NCBI GenBank assembly: GCA_964017235.1
Contig: OZ024929.1
Coordinates: forward strand, 63,707,603-63,771,602
Direction of reading: 5' to 3'
DNA: 64,000 nt
Origin: Sabellastarte sp. h YS-2021
Taxonomy: Eukaryota > Annelida > Polychaeta > Sabellida > Sabellidae
Part shown: piece after piece, positions 32,930-45,240 of the stretch
Position numbering within the stretch: the stretch's first letter is position 1
Layout of the letters: each line of letters begins with the position of its first letter
Notes under the pieces: model-generated
Databases searched by the model: none
Told to the model about the DNA's origin: nothing
What the model saw: the letters and a program-made list of their open reading frames with translations, nothing else
Translations under genes and position numbers: made by a program

Positions 32930-35900
32930 TTATGTTAACATTTCAATTACGCTTGTGATATACAGTTTTTCTCTATATTCACATTCTGATTGGATATAAA
33001 ATTGTTCCTCATATTTTCTCTTTAAATTATTTTTAAGCCCAATTATATTTGGAACACTTTTATTTGTAGCACTTTTGAAGGTATAGTATTTAGTAGTGGC
33101 AATTAAGGTATTGATTGGAATATACTGATTGTCCCTGTGTAAGTATCCTAGGATTATATCCATGGGTGAAAAATATATTAATTTCCCCAAGTTAGAATAA
33201 ATCCAGTTTTCTAGATCTTTCCATAACTCTACTACATGGCGACATTTCACAAAGAGATGCATAAATGTTTCAGAATCAGATTGACAAAATCTACATTTGT
33301 CTGATTTCTCAATGGACATTTTATACAGTTGACTGTTTGTACCAAGTATTCTATGTATCAACTTATACTGAAAATAGATCAAGTTATTATCCTGTTCAAC
33401 ATTAAATACAAGATAAAAGACTCTTCTCCATGTCTTATTGTCTATATGTATATCAAGATGATTATTCCATTTAGCCCTATATCTGCAGTCTACTTCTTTT
33501 GTCTTTACTTTATTGTAGATGTTTCTACATCCTTGATGACAATGGAAAAAAAGGAATATATGATGCGGGAGGAATGGTCTCTCGAGTCGATTACGGTCGA
33601 TTTATAGTCATTAATGTATCTCTGTACCATTGAGCTGACTTGAAAGTATTCTAAAAAATTCCTTATGTGAAAGCCAAACTTTATCTCTATTTCTTTACTG
33701 CTCATCATTTTAAGATTTTGATGAACAATATCCCCGATCACAAATATCCCATTGTCAGACCATGTTTTCCAAAATATATTAGAATTTCCTAGTTTACTAT
33801 TATGCCACAGACAGGTTGAAAGTATACATTGTTCAGATCTCATTTGAATTGATTGATCTATTATATTCCAGGATACAAATATCTCTTTCCAGAAGTCATT
33901 GGGTACTCTTTTATTACTCTTTATCCCCCAATATGGACCAAATTTGAACAATAAATCAATAGGTCCATATGATGTTTCAAATAGTTTAGCCCATGGGCTG
34001 GCCAGAGAGGCAATAAGTCTCCTTATCCAAGTACATTTTAAGGCTTTAATAAATTTCTCTAGATCTGGCATTTTTAGACCACCATCTATTTTGTTTTGGC
34101 ACATAGTTGTACACTTTATTTTTCTGGTTTCCCACCCCACAAAAACTTATAAAGTTTTTTTATTCAAGTCTACATGAAAATTATTGTTGGGAAGTGGAAT
34201 AGCCATGAACAAATGATTTAGTTGGGACAATATTAGCGATTTAATAACAGTAATTTTACCTAAAGGTGTCAATGTTCTTTTTATCCACGCAGAAATTACT
34301 TCATCTACTTTGATAAGTGCCTTGGAGTAGTTGAGAGCTGGTATATTTTGTAAATTAACATCAAAATCTATCCCTAGCAAGGTAAATAGATTTGTACCCC
34401 AGTTTAAGGAGCTAGCACAGCAAAGTTTTTCCATGGAGTATTTCTTCTTCCCAATCCATACCATTTTTGTTTTAGACATGTTCATTTTCAGACCCGATAG
34501 AGATCCAAAGACTTCCAAGATATTTAGTATTTGTTGCAAAAGCTCTCTGAACCATCCATAAAAATTGTTGTGTCATCAGCAAATTGTGAAATATTAATTT
34601 CTTCTTGACCAATTTTTATATTTTTAACCATTGTGTTACTTTGAATCATTTCATACAGCACCTGGGCACACAACAGGAAAAGGTATGGAGCTATGGGGTC
34701 CCCTTGTTTACATCCTCTTTCAATTGGGAAAAATTCTGATAAAACGCCAACTTGTGGTATTGAGGCCGTTATTTTATTATTAAATAGAGTTATCCATTTA
34801 ACAAATTCTTCACTAAAGTTGTAATATCATAGTACCTTGTACATAAAAGGTGCTCTCCCCAATAAATCTCCCTTTAATGAAACCAGTTTGAGATTGTGAT
34901 ATCAGGTCTGGGAGGATTTTCTTAAGTCTACAAGCAATCGCATTGGTTGCCATTTTATATAATACGCTTGTTAGTGAAATTGGCTGCCAGTTTTTCAGAT
35001 TATGCCTTGGTTTATTACCTTTGGGCAGACAACAGATTACAGTCTGTCTTAGACTAGGTGATAATATTCCACTTCTATAACTTTCATTTAGTGCTCTAAC
35101 TATATATGTTTTAAGATCTTTCCAAAAAACTTTGAAAAAGTCAGCAGGAAACCATCTATGCCTGGTGTTTTATTGTTTTTCATGTTTTTAACTATGCTGC
35201 CTAGCTCTGTTATAGTAATTGGTCCATTTAGAGCTTCAGATTCAAACCTTGTAAGTTTTCTTTTGGTAGTAAACAGATCCTCCAAATTCTCTTCCTCAGT
35301 ACAATTTTTATCCTTACAGGAGAAAAGATTGGCATAGTACTGTCTGATTTGCGCCAATATTTCCTTTTGTGACTGAACTAGTTTTCCATTAGGAAGTATA
35401 ATTTTCTTAATCATTTTGTCAACGTATTTAACTTTTTCTAAGTTACAGAAGAACTTAGCAGGTTTTTCATTCATCTGGATATCTTGCACTCTAGACCTTA
35501 TCATAAATCCCCTCGACTTCACCTCTCTTAATTTTGCTAACTCATCTTTTTTAGAGGTGATTAGGTTTGCAATATCGTTATTTGACATACCTTCAAGATA
35601 TTCGATCTCTTTAATTAACTTATCTTCCTTTCCATTTGATTGTTTTTTAAGTTTCCTGGAATATTTTATTGTATTACCTCTTATATTCAGTAATAGCATC
35701 TCTAAGAACGTAGGATCCGGAATTGTAAAGTGAATATCAGTGTCCTCCACTTTGTATATGCTATCTGGGTGGTAGATTGGTACAGCATACTGTACTTTAA
35801 CTTCTTTGATCCATTTTTGGACATGTTGTAAGTATTCAAGATTTTTCAGCAGGCTACAATTAAAATGCCATATGCCTTTCCCTTTTTAAAAGAGTCTAGC

Positions 35901-36000
35901 ACTAACCTAATTTCTATTTAGGAGTGATCACTTCTATAACCTGGCAATATATTACATGAATACACTATATCTAACAACATTTGTGGTCCGGTGTAGCACT
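32930..36000 (-). mobile_element. L1/Tx1-like LINE relic B (ORF2, 5'-truncated)
   Basis: Same superfamily as relic A, but a different and better preserved copy. It begins on the minus strand near 36,000 with the end of an AP endonuclease ('ILPGYRSDHS' near 35,950), then 'KGKGIWHFNCSLL'. A 216-codon frame at 35,750-35,100 includes 'MKNNKTPGIDGFLLTFSKFF'. RT motifs follow: 'GCKQGDPIAPYLFLLCAQVL' (near 34,700) and 'ISQFADDTTIFMDGS' (near 34,570). C-terminal frames 34,539-34,147, 34,140-33,505 and 33,382-32,930 follow, the last with a Cys/His knuckle ('CRFCQ...HLFVKCRH'). Several frameshifts remain. It runs in the sense direction of the host gene. Confidence 0.9.
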
Positions 36001-38120
36001 GGGTTTTTTAAATACTGTATTCTCCTTTAAAACAGGTCATATTATTTGTTTTAAACAGTATCAAAGTACAAAACAATAAAGAGCAAATTAAAATTACCAT
36101 AACTTTTTATTACTGGTAAGGCAGTTACCAAGATTTATTGTTGTAAATCTGTCAATAAAGGTAGCCCAGCCACTTTGAATATTTTATTTCAAAATGTAAG
36201 GGGGAATACTGAGATTCTTTGTTAGACTTAATCTAGTTTCCTGCCATTGAGATTTAAAAACTTGATCTATGATTGTGTTGAAGTGATATCAGTAGGACAA
36301 CCATTGGAAAACAAAGGGGCAATCGTAATCATAGCACTACCTTAACACCAGTGATTTACATTGATCTGCCCTCAACTGGTCTGTCCCCAATGGGTCTGCC
36401 TGCAACTAAGGTATGATTTGCCCAATATAATACTTTGATTTGCCCCTTTTGTATATTTTTACAGATTTACCCTTTTATATATTTTTACAGAATTAGGGTT
36501 AGAGAGTAAACAAAGTAAACAATTTGCATTATATTTCATAAAATACAAAGTTTATACAATTTATAAAATTCACGACATGATTATTGATCATAAGACGGGC
36601 ATTCCCTGGGTAAATTTCATGCATTTTATTTTAAACATTTACAATTCAAAACATCATGAAATTTTATGATGTGATGCTGTCAACTTCATACATTTATATA
36701 AAAAAATACAAGGTTTATTAATTTTATAATGGTCACAATTTCATCATGTATTAAATGTCATAGTATCTATGATAATTTGTCTTTTATCTATTTCATAGTA
36801 ATAAGTTAGGTACTGAAATCTAGATATAGCTTCAACATAGAACATGGTTCAACTTTTGAATCATTTTTGCCTAATTTAATATTACTGAACTACTTCTACT
36901 TTAGCTAACTATTGCCATTCACAGTTTTAAAGACAAAGCGGGGAATGATTTCTTCTTGGATTGCAGATCAGACTCGTGTTAAAATTGTGTGTATGGGAGG
37001 GCAGATCTTTGGGTTAAATGACAAGCAAGTGATACTACCAATAAAACTAATTGTAACATTTGTTGAGGTAGCTTCTCGCATCAGTTGGGTCCAGTATACA
37101 GGATGACATGACATGACACATTATGAAATGTACTTAAAATAAGAAATTTGAAAGTTGGAATTACCAGATATCATCCTGTCATCTTTACTTGGTTTGATTA
37201 TGCAGTTATTCTGACAAAGTATTCAATGTGGGTAAAAACTGTTGGCAAATATAGACATCCAATGGTTGTTAAATACTAAAACAATTATTTCAAACACAAC
37301 CAATTTAATCATGAAAGTTCTAAGTTGTATCAGAAAATTTTACACTTTTAGATAGGTAACTTTCACTGATTTTGTAGTTCTTAACATATTTGTAAACTAT
37401 AAATAATATAGTATAATTTTTCTGGTAATTTTAGCAGTATTTTTAAGCTGAAAGATTGTCAAAATATTCTTACATTCACTTAAATTACACGTTTTAGCTC
37501 CCATGGTGGCCATCTTGAATTTTGATCAATTTAGGGATGCTCCACCAACTGAAATGTTGTGAACTTTTAATACATCATACTGGAGTGGTCTCTGATACCT
37601 ATCAAAGTAGTTTCATTTCTGTTGCAATTTGTTTGAGGTTAGGCCATCTTTTGGCCTAATTTGACTGGACTAATAGAGAATTCTAAAATTAACAGTTGGT
37701 TCCAGTGAAAAAGTCAACCATCTAGCCTTTTTATCAATTTACACTGTTACTATTTTCAATGTTGACAGAATCAAAGGGTAAACTGTAGTTTTTTTAGTTT
37801 TTTTTAGTTAAAACTAAAAATTGTGAAATTCTAGTTTTACTCATTATTAAATCATCAAGGTACAAGCTTAAAATGGTAATGTGTAGTTTTCCATTTAAAT
37901 TATAGAAAAATTTTTATTTCCTCATTTCAGCCCCTGATTCTACCTGGATTCAAAGGTAACTTCCATCATTGAAAGTGAATTGAACCGATCAGTATTTATA
38001 TCAAACACTAAACAACTTTTTTACTTCCCAAACAACCGAATACTCATTGTACCTTTTAAAATGTTCCATATTAATATATCTACTATTATAGAAAAAATAA
38101 CTATATGGAGTCAAAGTTAA
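36001..38120. other. Intronic DNA, no gene seen
   Basis: AT-rich. A short direct repeat containing 'tatatttttacagatt' occurs at about 36,450-36,495. The 64-codon frame at 36,912-37,106 carries no recognisable motif. Confidence 0.45.
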
Positions 38121-38121
38121 A

Positions 38122-38200
38122 GTTTTATGTCCCATTCAACAACCAGGGTGACACTGGGATTGACTCGAACCACTGCCACTTGGGAGGGTAAATATGACAA
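38122..38200 (-). mobile_element. Possible SINE fragment (minus strand)
   Basis: On the minus strand 'ggttcgagtc' (38,171-38,162) resembles a polymerase III B box. It is followed by 'cccagtgtcaccctgg' and ends near 'gggacataaaac', a 3' end style seen in animal tRNA SINEs. No A box is visible. It begins just after the splice donor of the P-loop exon. Confidence 0.35.
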
Positions 38201-38207
38201 TACTCAC

Positions 38208-38317
38208 TTTTGTTTCACTTCGATTCATCATTGCTCTGAAGAAAGCAGTAGAGATGCTTCTGGGAACGGCCCAGAGAAATATTTTCTTTGGAGTAGACAT
38301 CATGGATTCTAGATAGC
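38208..38317 (-). CDS. Sulfotransferase-family gene, first coding exon with P-loop
   Basis: Two adjacent ATG codons (38,303 and 38,300) start 32 codons that end at 38,208 before a strong donor 'gtgagt'. The exon reads 'KIFLWAVPRSISTAFFRAMM'. 'VPRSISTAF' is the 5'-phosphosulfate-binding P-loop of PAPS-dependent sulfotransferases. An acceptor 'gatatttttcag' lies 14 bp upstream of the first ATG, so an upstream untranslated exon is likely. The P-loop starts about ten residues from the Met and there is no signal peptide, which suggests a cytosolic enzyme. It joins in phase 0 to the exon at 28,395 across a 9.8-kb intron. Substrate is unknown; many members are uncharacterised. Confidence 0.88.
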
Positions 38318-38559
38318 CTGAAAAATATCAGCTGAGGTGGGATAAACTGTGATTTTTTAATGAAATACCACCCCAATTTCAGGGGTGGGGGTGGAGCTGG
38401 GATAAAGTAACATTTTTATGATGTTAAACAGCTCAACCACAGATGCAAATTGTTGTATAATTTCCAAAATAAAATCTTATTTTATGTTTTGTACACATAA
38501 ATGATTCAAATTCATACTTTTCATAAGTTATAACTCCATATATAAATGAGGGTTGATGA

Positions 38560-38690
38560 GGGTGTTCCACTTGAGCCGACCCTATAACCGACTCTACTAC
38601 TCTAAGGTTGGTTGAAAAAGTCGGGGATCAGGGATACAAATCTAGAAAAAAGGGTGCCAAAAAGATGGGTCGTTGTCATCTCCCTGACAG
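38560..38690 (+). repeat. Harbinger-end-like dispersed repeat, copy 1
   Basis: It starts 'gggtgttccacttgagccga' and contains 'aaaaagtcggggatcagggat'-type sequence broken by mismatches. It matches 43,805, 55,646 (inverted) and 56,930. No transposase follows here, so it is a solo end or a short non-autonomous copy. Confidence 0.7.
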
Positions 38691-40449
38691 GATATAGTAA
38701 ATCCTGTTAGATTAGGAGAACTTCTGAACCAGATGGAATATCCCCCATGTTGTAGGGTTGTAGGTGTTCAGTGTTTTAAACTACTTAATTTATTGTGGCA
38801 TATTTAAGTCTTTGATTATAAAAGTTAAGCGCACTCCCAGCTAGACTTAGTCAAAGTTTAGACTGCTACTTTGTGAAATCTGTTCAGTCTAAGACCACAG
38901 ATCTAGCCTAACTTAACACAAAAGTCTAGGTCTGGTCTAAGTACTTTTGTTAAAATTGTACGGGTCAGATCTGTTTTGCTATTGCTCAAATTCGTTTTAA
39001 GTCAAACATAAACAGAATCATTCGCTCAACCTTCAAGCTTTCTTTTTTCATAAGCCACTCTGAAATGTGACGTCACATTGCAAATTTTGATAATATTTAG
39101 ATGTCAAACTACACTGATGACGAAGCTACTGTTTGCCATTCAAAACAAACCATTCTTGTGCAGATATTAGTGGAATCACGGATAGAAGTTAGTGTTTTTC
39201 TTGTTAAATGAGTGTTTAAGAATTATAATGTCTTACAGACATCTAACTTACAGACCCCCTATTGGGGCATTCTGATTTTTATTTTAGCATGCAACCAGTC
39301 ATCATCATCTCTTGTTATTATGTGGCGATCACTGGTAGATCTTGGAGTAGGACTTATTGACACTTGACGATGGGTGACAGTTATTGTGATCAGTTTCGTC
39401 TACCTTTCTGCCTGTACACCTTCTTACCCTTAAAACTCAAAAACTTACAAATCAATCGAGTTAAAATTTGGTGGGCAGATACTTCATGTGGTACAGGGGG
39501 GACAGCAATTCGTGGAGGACAGCGATTCGCCAGTTTCTATTGTATCTCATTTAAAACTAATATCTGTGTTGATACTGAAGGAGCCTTATAGCATAGAAAA
39601 GTGTGCAACATGTCTTGATATTTTTCTAAGATTTTAGAACTGACAGCATGCAGGATTATAAAGATGAATAAAAAAGTTTATATGTCAGTGAGAAATATGC
39701 CTAACAAACTGTATCTGATTGATGCAAAGAGCTGTATGTTCTCTAAATCATCAATGCCTGTGAAAGATTTTAACAGTACACAGCTGTCTTAATTACCCAT
39801 AGCATAGCTGGAAGGCGCAATAGAGTATACATTAGATAAGAATTTTTATAAATTAGATATACTCTTTTGGTTCATAACACAACAGATGTGTACATTAACA
39901 TTTAGTTTTATGTATTTTTATGTAATCATTTTACGTATATAATTTATATATATATCCATTATTGCCTTTCATAACTGTATTTCATGTGTAAGAACATTAT
40001 CTTTACATTTGAAAAAAAAGGTATCGCAATACCCAGTAAAAAGACAATGGTCTGTAATGGTCCATTGCACTACATTAGAGATGGTATATCAATATTTTAA
40101 TATCAATCCCATGATATTAACAGTAACAGTAACCAAATAATTTCAATTCAATGTTGGATACTTGGGTCTATGGAAAGCTATCAACTTGTACAACTTTAAA
40201 CAATCATACAGTATTTTATTTCAAATAGAACAACATGAGGAATGAAATCGTATTGCACTATTGAATTTATAGTCCTATATTTTTTTAATTAACAGTATGA
40301 ATCTTTACACAATATAATTTTTAGTTATCTACTAGCATTTTCTACTTAGTACTATCCAAAAGTAGTACAAATACATATCACCCCGCTTGACTACACAGAC
40401 TAGTAGTAGACTATTATTCCCCACAAAAGTGTTGGAGTAATGATATAAT
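38691..40449. other. No gene seen
   Basis: AT-rich upstream region of the sulfotransferase gene. The 75-codon frame at 39,364-39,591 has no recognised motif. Any promoter or 5' untranslated exon could be here, but I cannot point to one. Confidence 0.35.
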
Positions 40450-40840
40450 TGTATTATAATAGTAATGAATGAGGGTACCTACCGTTAATTTCTTTATTTA
40501 ATACTATTTTCTAAAATTTAAAAGGGAAAAGTACCCATTACCATTGCATGCTTGTAATTTGATGAATTAATAATGAGTAGAATACAATTGTCACAAATTT
40601 TTACTTGTAATTGAAAACTATGAAAACTACAGTTTAACCTTTTAATCTTTCAATTTTGAAAAACAGTTACAGTGTAAAGTGACAAATATGTAAAATGGTT
40701 GACTTTTTTTCAGTGGTACCTACTGTTAATCTAGAAACTTTTTGCTTAAAAGAGACAGATTCAATGATAATAATCAAAGTACATACTGTTCACATTTATA
40801 TACAGAGAAACAGTAAAAGGTAAAGCACCCACTTCCGCCC
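40450..40840 (+). repeat. Dispersed repeat, second copy of the 28.5-kb family
   Basis: 'gaatgagggtacctaccgtt' at about 40,466 and 'gtacatactgttcacattta' at about 40,779 match the two blocks near 28,491 and 28,686, in the same order. Confidence 0.55.
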
Positions 40841-41518
40841 CACTATTCCACCACTTCATGTTTGTGGAATACCATATTATCTTTCTTTTCCCTTTGCCTC
40901 AGCCATGGCGACACATGTATCCTGCCTCTTTGGAATATAGTCATAAAATGAATACTGAGACCCTAATTGGGGAGTTTATAAACGCTATCATTCCACTTTA
41001 ATGTGATCTTTCAAATCCCATCCCCATTGGGAAGTCATCATTTACCCATTATGATACTAATATTTTTAATCCTCTTCCAATCCTTAACATCATAAACCCT
41101 CGTCTTTTTGTTTGAGACAGCTCCTAATCACAACGTATACTATTAATTGCATTCAGAGAGAGAGACTCTGATTGGCTAATTTAAAATTTTCAAAGATTTG
41201 TGATGTGTGAGAAAAAGTTTATAATAGGTGACCAAAAAGTTCCTAATAGGTTTGTGACCAAAAAGATGGATTTTTACAAGCACAACGTTAACCATTCTGT
41301 GGTATCATTTGTGCGAAGTAGATGAACAGACTTGCGCATGCACGGTGTTGTATATCATACCACGTGGGGGTTTGCTGCCTCATTTCATGTTGAGAAATTG
41401 AAGTGGTAACATCGTTTATAGTTGTTACTCAGATGCATGGGCTTTTATGTTGTAGCTTTACCTGACGTGGATGTGACTTCAAACTTTTACATATCCTTGG
41501 AGATGCTCTTGGTGTAAT
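40841..41518. other. No gene seen
   Basis: A mixed-composition stretch without recognisable motifs or repeats. Confidence 0.4.
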
Positions 41519-42560
41519 TTGATGATGTTGGGACTGAGAATAGTAAGTTTAGCATTCGTGGTTCACATTATGACACAAGAGAAAGCAAAATCAAGTATGG
41601 CGACGAAAGTTTCAGATACAAGCACAAGTGAAGCTGTCCCCAGGAAGGAATTTCGGGCTCAGGCTAATCCAGTGATCATTGCTGCTAACGAAATGCAATC
41701 TGTGACAAAGAAAGACAATACTGATGCTATCTTAGAGAGATTGGTCTAAGTAGCGGACGGAGTAGCTGGAAAACTAAGATCTATAGAGACTAGTTTACCA
41801 CAATTGGATGGTGAGACAGCACACAGGGCGCGGAGTAGCAGCAACACAAGAGGTAATATGGATGATCTGCCACTGTGGCCTAGCGGGTAACACACTTGTC
41901 TAGGAACTCAGAGGACGTGGGTTCAATCCCAGGTACAGGCAGATACATAGTGGCTCGGATGACCACTTAAAATGGCGGTCCTCTGTCATTGGGTCCTATC
42001 CCCAGTGGCAGGTTAAAGAACCTCAAGGACGTTGATAAATGGTCATCCTTGAGCCTCTATCTTCCAGTTAGGGGAATGTGAGTTACTTGTGAGTTGGGGC
42101 TGTACCTGTACAGTCGGATTGGTTAAATAGCGCTTTGAGTCCTGTAGTATATGGAGATATTGCGCTGAGTATAAATACATAATAATAATAATGAACCGCA
42201 TTTCATGGAGCCTGAGAGTGGGGTAGCACGACTAAAGGCTAAGAAATAATAGCATAGGGACATTCTGTGAGAGTTGTGTCACAAGAGTACACACAGAAAT
42301 TGAATTGTTGCAGTGACTGCACAGTTGTTGAATGCAGGCAGAAACCATGGAGATACAAAGATAGATACAATGGGTTTGCATTAGGTTTGCAATAGAATTT
42401 GAAGAATACCACATTAGATAAAAATTCGGCAAGTTTACGAAAACTTCAAACTTTGGGAAGGCATGCGCTAGCTGCCTGACAGGTTTACAAATGTCTCGAA
42501 TACTGCAGAGCAGGTTAACAATGGAATTGAATGACAAATTTTCTGTATTTGTAAATCATG
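41519..42560 (+). pseudogene. Unrecognised decayed ORF interrupted by a SINE
   Basis: A 76-codon frame at 41,519-41,749 is rich in Ala, Ser, Thr and Lys. After one stop the same frame stays open for about 40 more codons ('GVAGKLRSIETSLPQLDGE') up to the SINE at 41,868. Beyond the SINE a short stretch ('EPHFMEPESGVARLKAKK') and later broken pieces look coding. The arrangement suggests one old protein, perhaps a retroelement gag-like protein, split by the SINE. The family is unknown, and chance open frames are possible. Confidence 0.3.
41868..42192 (+). mobile_element. tRNA-derived SINE, second family
   Basis: The tRNA-like head has an A box 'tggcctagcggg' (41,876) and a B box 'ggttcaatccc' (41,920). 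A body of about 220 bp ends 'gagatattgcgctgagtat' with an 'aataataataat' tail (to 42,192). The body differs from the SINEs at 15.6 and 28.8 kb, so this is another family. Confidence 0.88.
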
Positions 42561-43804
42561 GGGAGGAAAATCGCATAGTGGAACAGCCCTATAAAGGTTG
42601 GTAAGATAACCTTCATAGTTGGAATTTAGACCTAATATCAGGATGATTGGTAGCCTCACTCACAACAATAGCATTCTAACATCAGCACATGTTGGTTTGA
42701 CATTGGTACCCACGATTTGCCCAACAGGCTTTTGGCTGGTGGATGCTACATCTGTCCAACATTGGTAAGCAATCGAGAAGTATGTTATCCACACCATAAT
42801 ATAAGACAATCAGACTGCTGCTGGGAGTTAAGTCACCACTGAATAGAAGCAGCCAACGACTTAGATGTTGTAGGCACTGCCTATTTATGGGAATTACTGA
42901 CATGTCACATGATCAGTCTTGTAACTGGGTCATAGATAAACATTAACAATGGTGGATGGGGAACTCAAGATTATAATCCAACCCAGTAATAATATCATTT
43001 TGTTGAGGAACAAATTTTTGTTGAATTGTTCAATGCTGTGTTAACAAATTTTGTTAATATGTTTTGCTGAATCTTTTACCTGTGCTCTTTAACAGCTTGA
43101 ATAAAAACCAACTGTTGGCACAATGTTTGAGCAAAAGAGGTCAAAACTATTCAGCTAAAACAGCGACAGGAAGCCACTGTTGGTCCGCATTAAGTCGAAC
43201 ATCGGTGAAATCTACCTAATGTAGATCCAACAGCCAATGTCAGTCCAACAGTAGAATGCCAGGTAGACAGTTTGGGTTGATACCATAATGATTGTATGAT
43301 CAATGGTTAAAAAGAAGTTCAAAATAGCTCTGTCTTTCATTCTTTCCGAAATTGTTATAACAGCCTAATATTACACCTCTTTGAAAGAATCTTCTTGGTT
43401 AATTGGTTAATAAATCTAATTGGTTAATAACTTTATTTTAGTAATTTATGTCTTGATGTTTACTATTTAAAATAAAAGCTGAAAGTGTTGAAAAATTACT
43501 GGTCTTTTCCTTTCTCCGTTGAATAGGATTGATCATTAGTATCTGGTAAAAAATGCACTGTTGTTTCAGATATGTTGAAATGACCAATAGTTGTTTTATG
43601 GCTACTGTTGGCAAATTCAACATTTTAAAAGGTGCTGCTTTCATTAATATCTAGCACCTGAACTAAAACTTTCATAGTTCTAGGTTCTTGGAGCGTCTTG
43701 AGCTGATGAAAATGGTGCAATTATTGATTAAATCAAGTCCCAAGGTACATGGGCTTCTGATTGTGTCTGGAAGTACATTATTTACAAAATAGACATCAAA
43801 ATCT
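42561..43804. other. No gene seen
   Basis: The sequence includes several 'ccaacatt/ccaaca'-type short motifs near 42,700-43,260 and AT-rich DNA beyond. Nothing is assignable. Confidence 0.35.
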
Positions 43805-43885
43805 GGGGTGTTTCACTGGAGCCGACTGGTCGCTAACTAGGTATTTTTCGTAAGGTCGGAAGCAATATTTACAGAGTCAGTTAGG
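43805..43885 (+). repeat. Harbinger-end-like dispersed repeat, copy 2
   Basis: It begins 'ggggtgtttcactggagccg' and resembles the start of copies at 38,560 and 56,930. It lies about 700 bp upstream of, and in the same orientation as, the Myb-like ORF at 44,520, as expected for the 5' end of a Harbinger transposon. Confidence 0.55.
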
Positions 43886-44397
43886 ATCGGTTGAAGTTTG
43901 CCAGCTTGTTGAGGTGGATCGGCAATATATCAAACATGTTTGATATTTCACCAATCCTCCATGACTGTATTCAGACTGTGGCTCCACCCACCTGGAAAAA
44001 GTCCTGTTGTGGATGTCTACGGCTTGTTGGTCACACTTCCTGTCTTGTCCTACACTGTTACCGACTAATCTTGAAAAACTTGCCATCCTGTCTTGGTTAA
44101 GTACCAGGACTCAACCTCCAGACAGGCCGGCTTCACTTAACGACTGTAATTGAAAGCAAACAGGGCTGTCATAAACATAACCAACCTGAATTGGACACTT
44201 TCCGTCAAGACGGGAAGTCTCCCAGTCTTCAGCAATTGAGTTGGTAACATCTCAGCAGGACATGTTGGGAACACATACAGACAAGCCATAAACACAAAAC
44301 TGACAAGTCGGTTATACAACAGACAAGCCAGGGACTGTGTGGGACAAGCTGGCTTCATAGTATGACCCACAACTTGTCAGCTGATAAAATCTCTGTC

Positions 44398-44406
44398 TAT
44401 ATAAGG
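44398..44406 (+). promoter_or_regulatory. TATA-like box before the 44.5-kb ORF
   Basis: 'tatataagg' lies about 120 bp before the ATG at 44,520, with surrounding sequence richer in GC. Suggestive by motif and position only. Confidence 0.3.
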
Positions 44407-44519
44407 CAAGTCGGCTTTTGCACTGCCTCATTTGTACTCTGGCATCTGAAGGATCACATGTGGCAGTGTTTCAAGAGTTGAATGTTGAAGGTTGAAGAAA
44501 CACTGCTTATTATTTGACA

Positions 44520-45007
44520 ATGGGTCCTAAGAAAGGCAAAAGAGTGAGGACAAAGCAAGGAAGGAGTGTTTCTGGGAGCAGTTTCCCAATAGTCAAAAGG
44601 TGTCTGTCAAGGCGTTCAAGACCTGGTTTGACTTGCAAAGGACACGTTTCGGCAAGCTGATGGAATCAAAGTCTGGACAGGCCCCAGATTCCTGAGGTCA
44701 CACATCAGATGCAAGGGACTTAGCAAATCGTCAGGCTTCAAGTCCCAGGCTCGAGGAACCAGTGCTTATGCTGCTACAGCACACAACATCTCCAGAGATT
44801 CAACTGACACAGACAATTGACACCACATTACATCCTCAACAAGTCACAAACCTCACCGCAGCTTCAGGGTGCTCTTCAGTCGACCAGGAGGTCATGGACC
44901 AGTTCACACAGATGAGAATCATGCTGCCATCGTTCCTTGGGCAAAAGCAGGAGACAACAACACGTACAGCCTTCTGCAACTATGGGCGTCTGAGGTGGAG
45001 AGATTAG
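44520..45007 (+). pseudogene. Possible Harbinger accessory (Myb/homeodomain-like) ORF, broken
   Basis: An ATG at 44,520 opens a Lys/Arg-rich start ('MGPKKGKRVRTKQG'). In another frame the next residues read 'EFWEQFPNSQKV', then 'KTWFDLQRTRFGKLMESKSG', resembling a helix-turn-helix recognition helix ('WF..QRTR'). After a stop near 44,690 a third frame (44,762-45,007) is Gln/Thr-rich. PIF/Harbinger elements carry a second, Myb-like DNA-binding gene, and a Harbinger-type end lies upstream at 43,805. Identification is tentative. Confidence 0.35.
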
Positions 45008-45240
45008 AGGAGCAGCCGCAGTAGAACCACTGACATGCCTGCAAACGGTCCTTTTCCATTGCTGTGAACAATTTCCAGGTAATTTTCAGGACACCAAAAT
45101 CTTCCAAAAACAATTAATCAGCTGCTGTTAAAAAATCCCTAACAAGAAGCATAACACTACCCCACAAAAAACACTTTGGCCCCAAAAACAAAAGGAATGA
45201 ATGAATGATTCAAGAAAAGTTTGAAGGTAAACAAAACTTC
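45008..45240. other. Possible 3' part of the 44.5-kb element
   Basis: A-rich sequence with no coding potential. Confidence 0.3.

Noticed and set aside
38127..38312. 61-codon plus-strand open frame
   Set aside because: It is antisense to the P-loop exon, which has a strong donor and joins in frame to the next exon.
38840..38965. Palindrome-like 'ctagacttagtc' repeats as a third MITE copy
   Set aside because: The ends do not match the 62.4- and 63.8-kb elements, and the pairing is short and imperfect.
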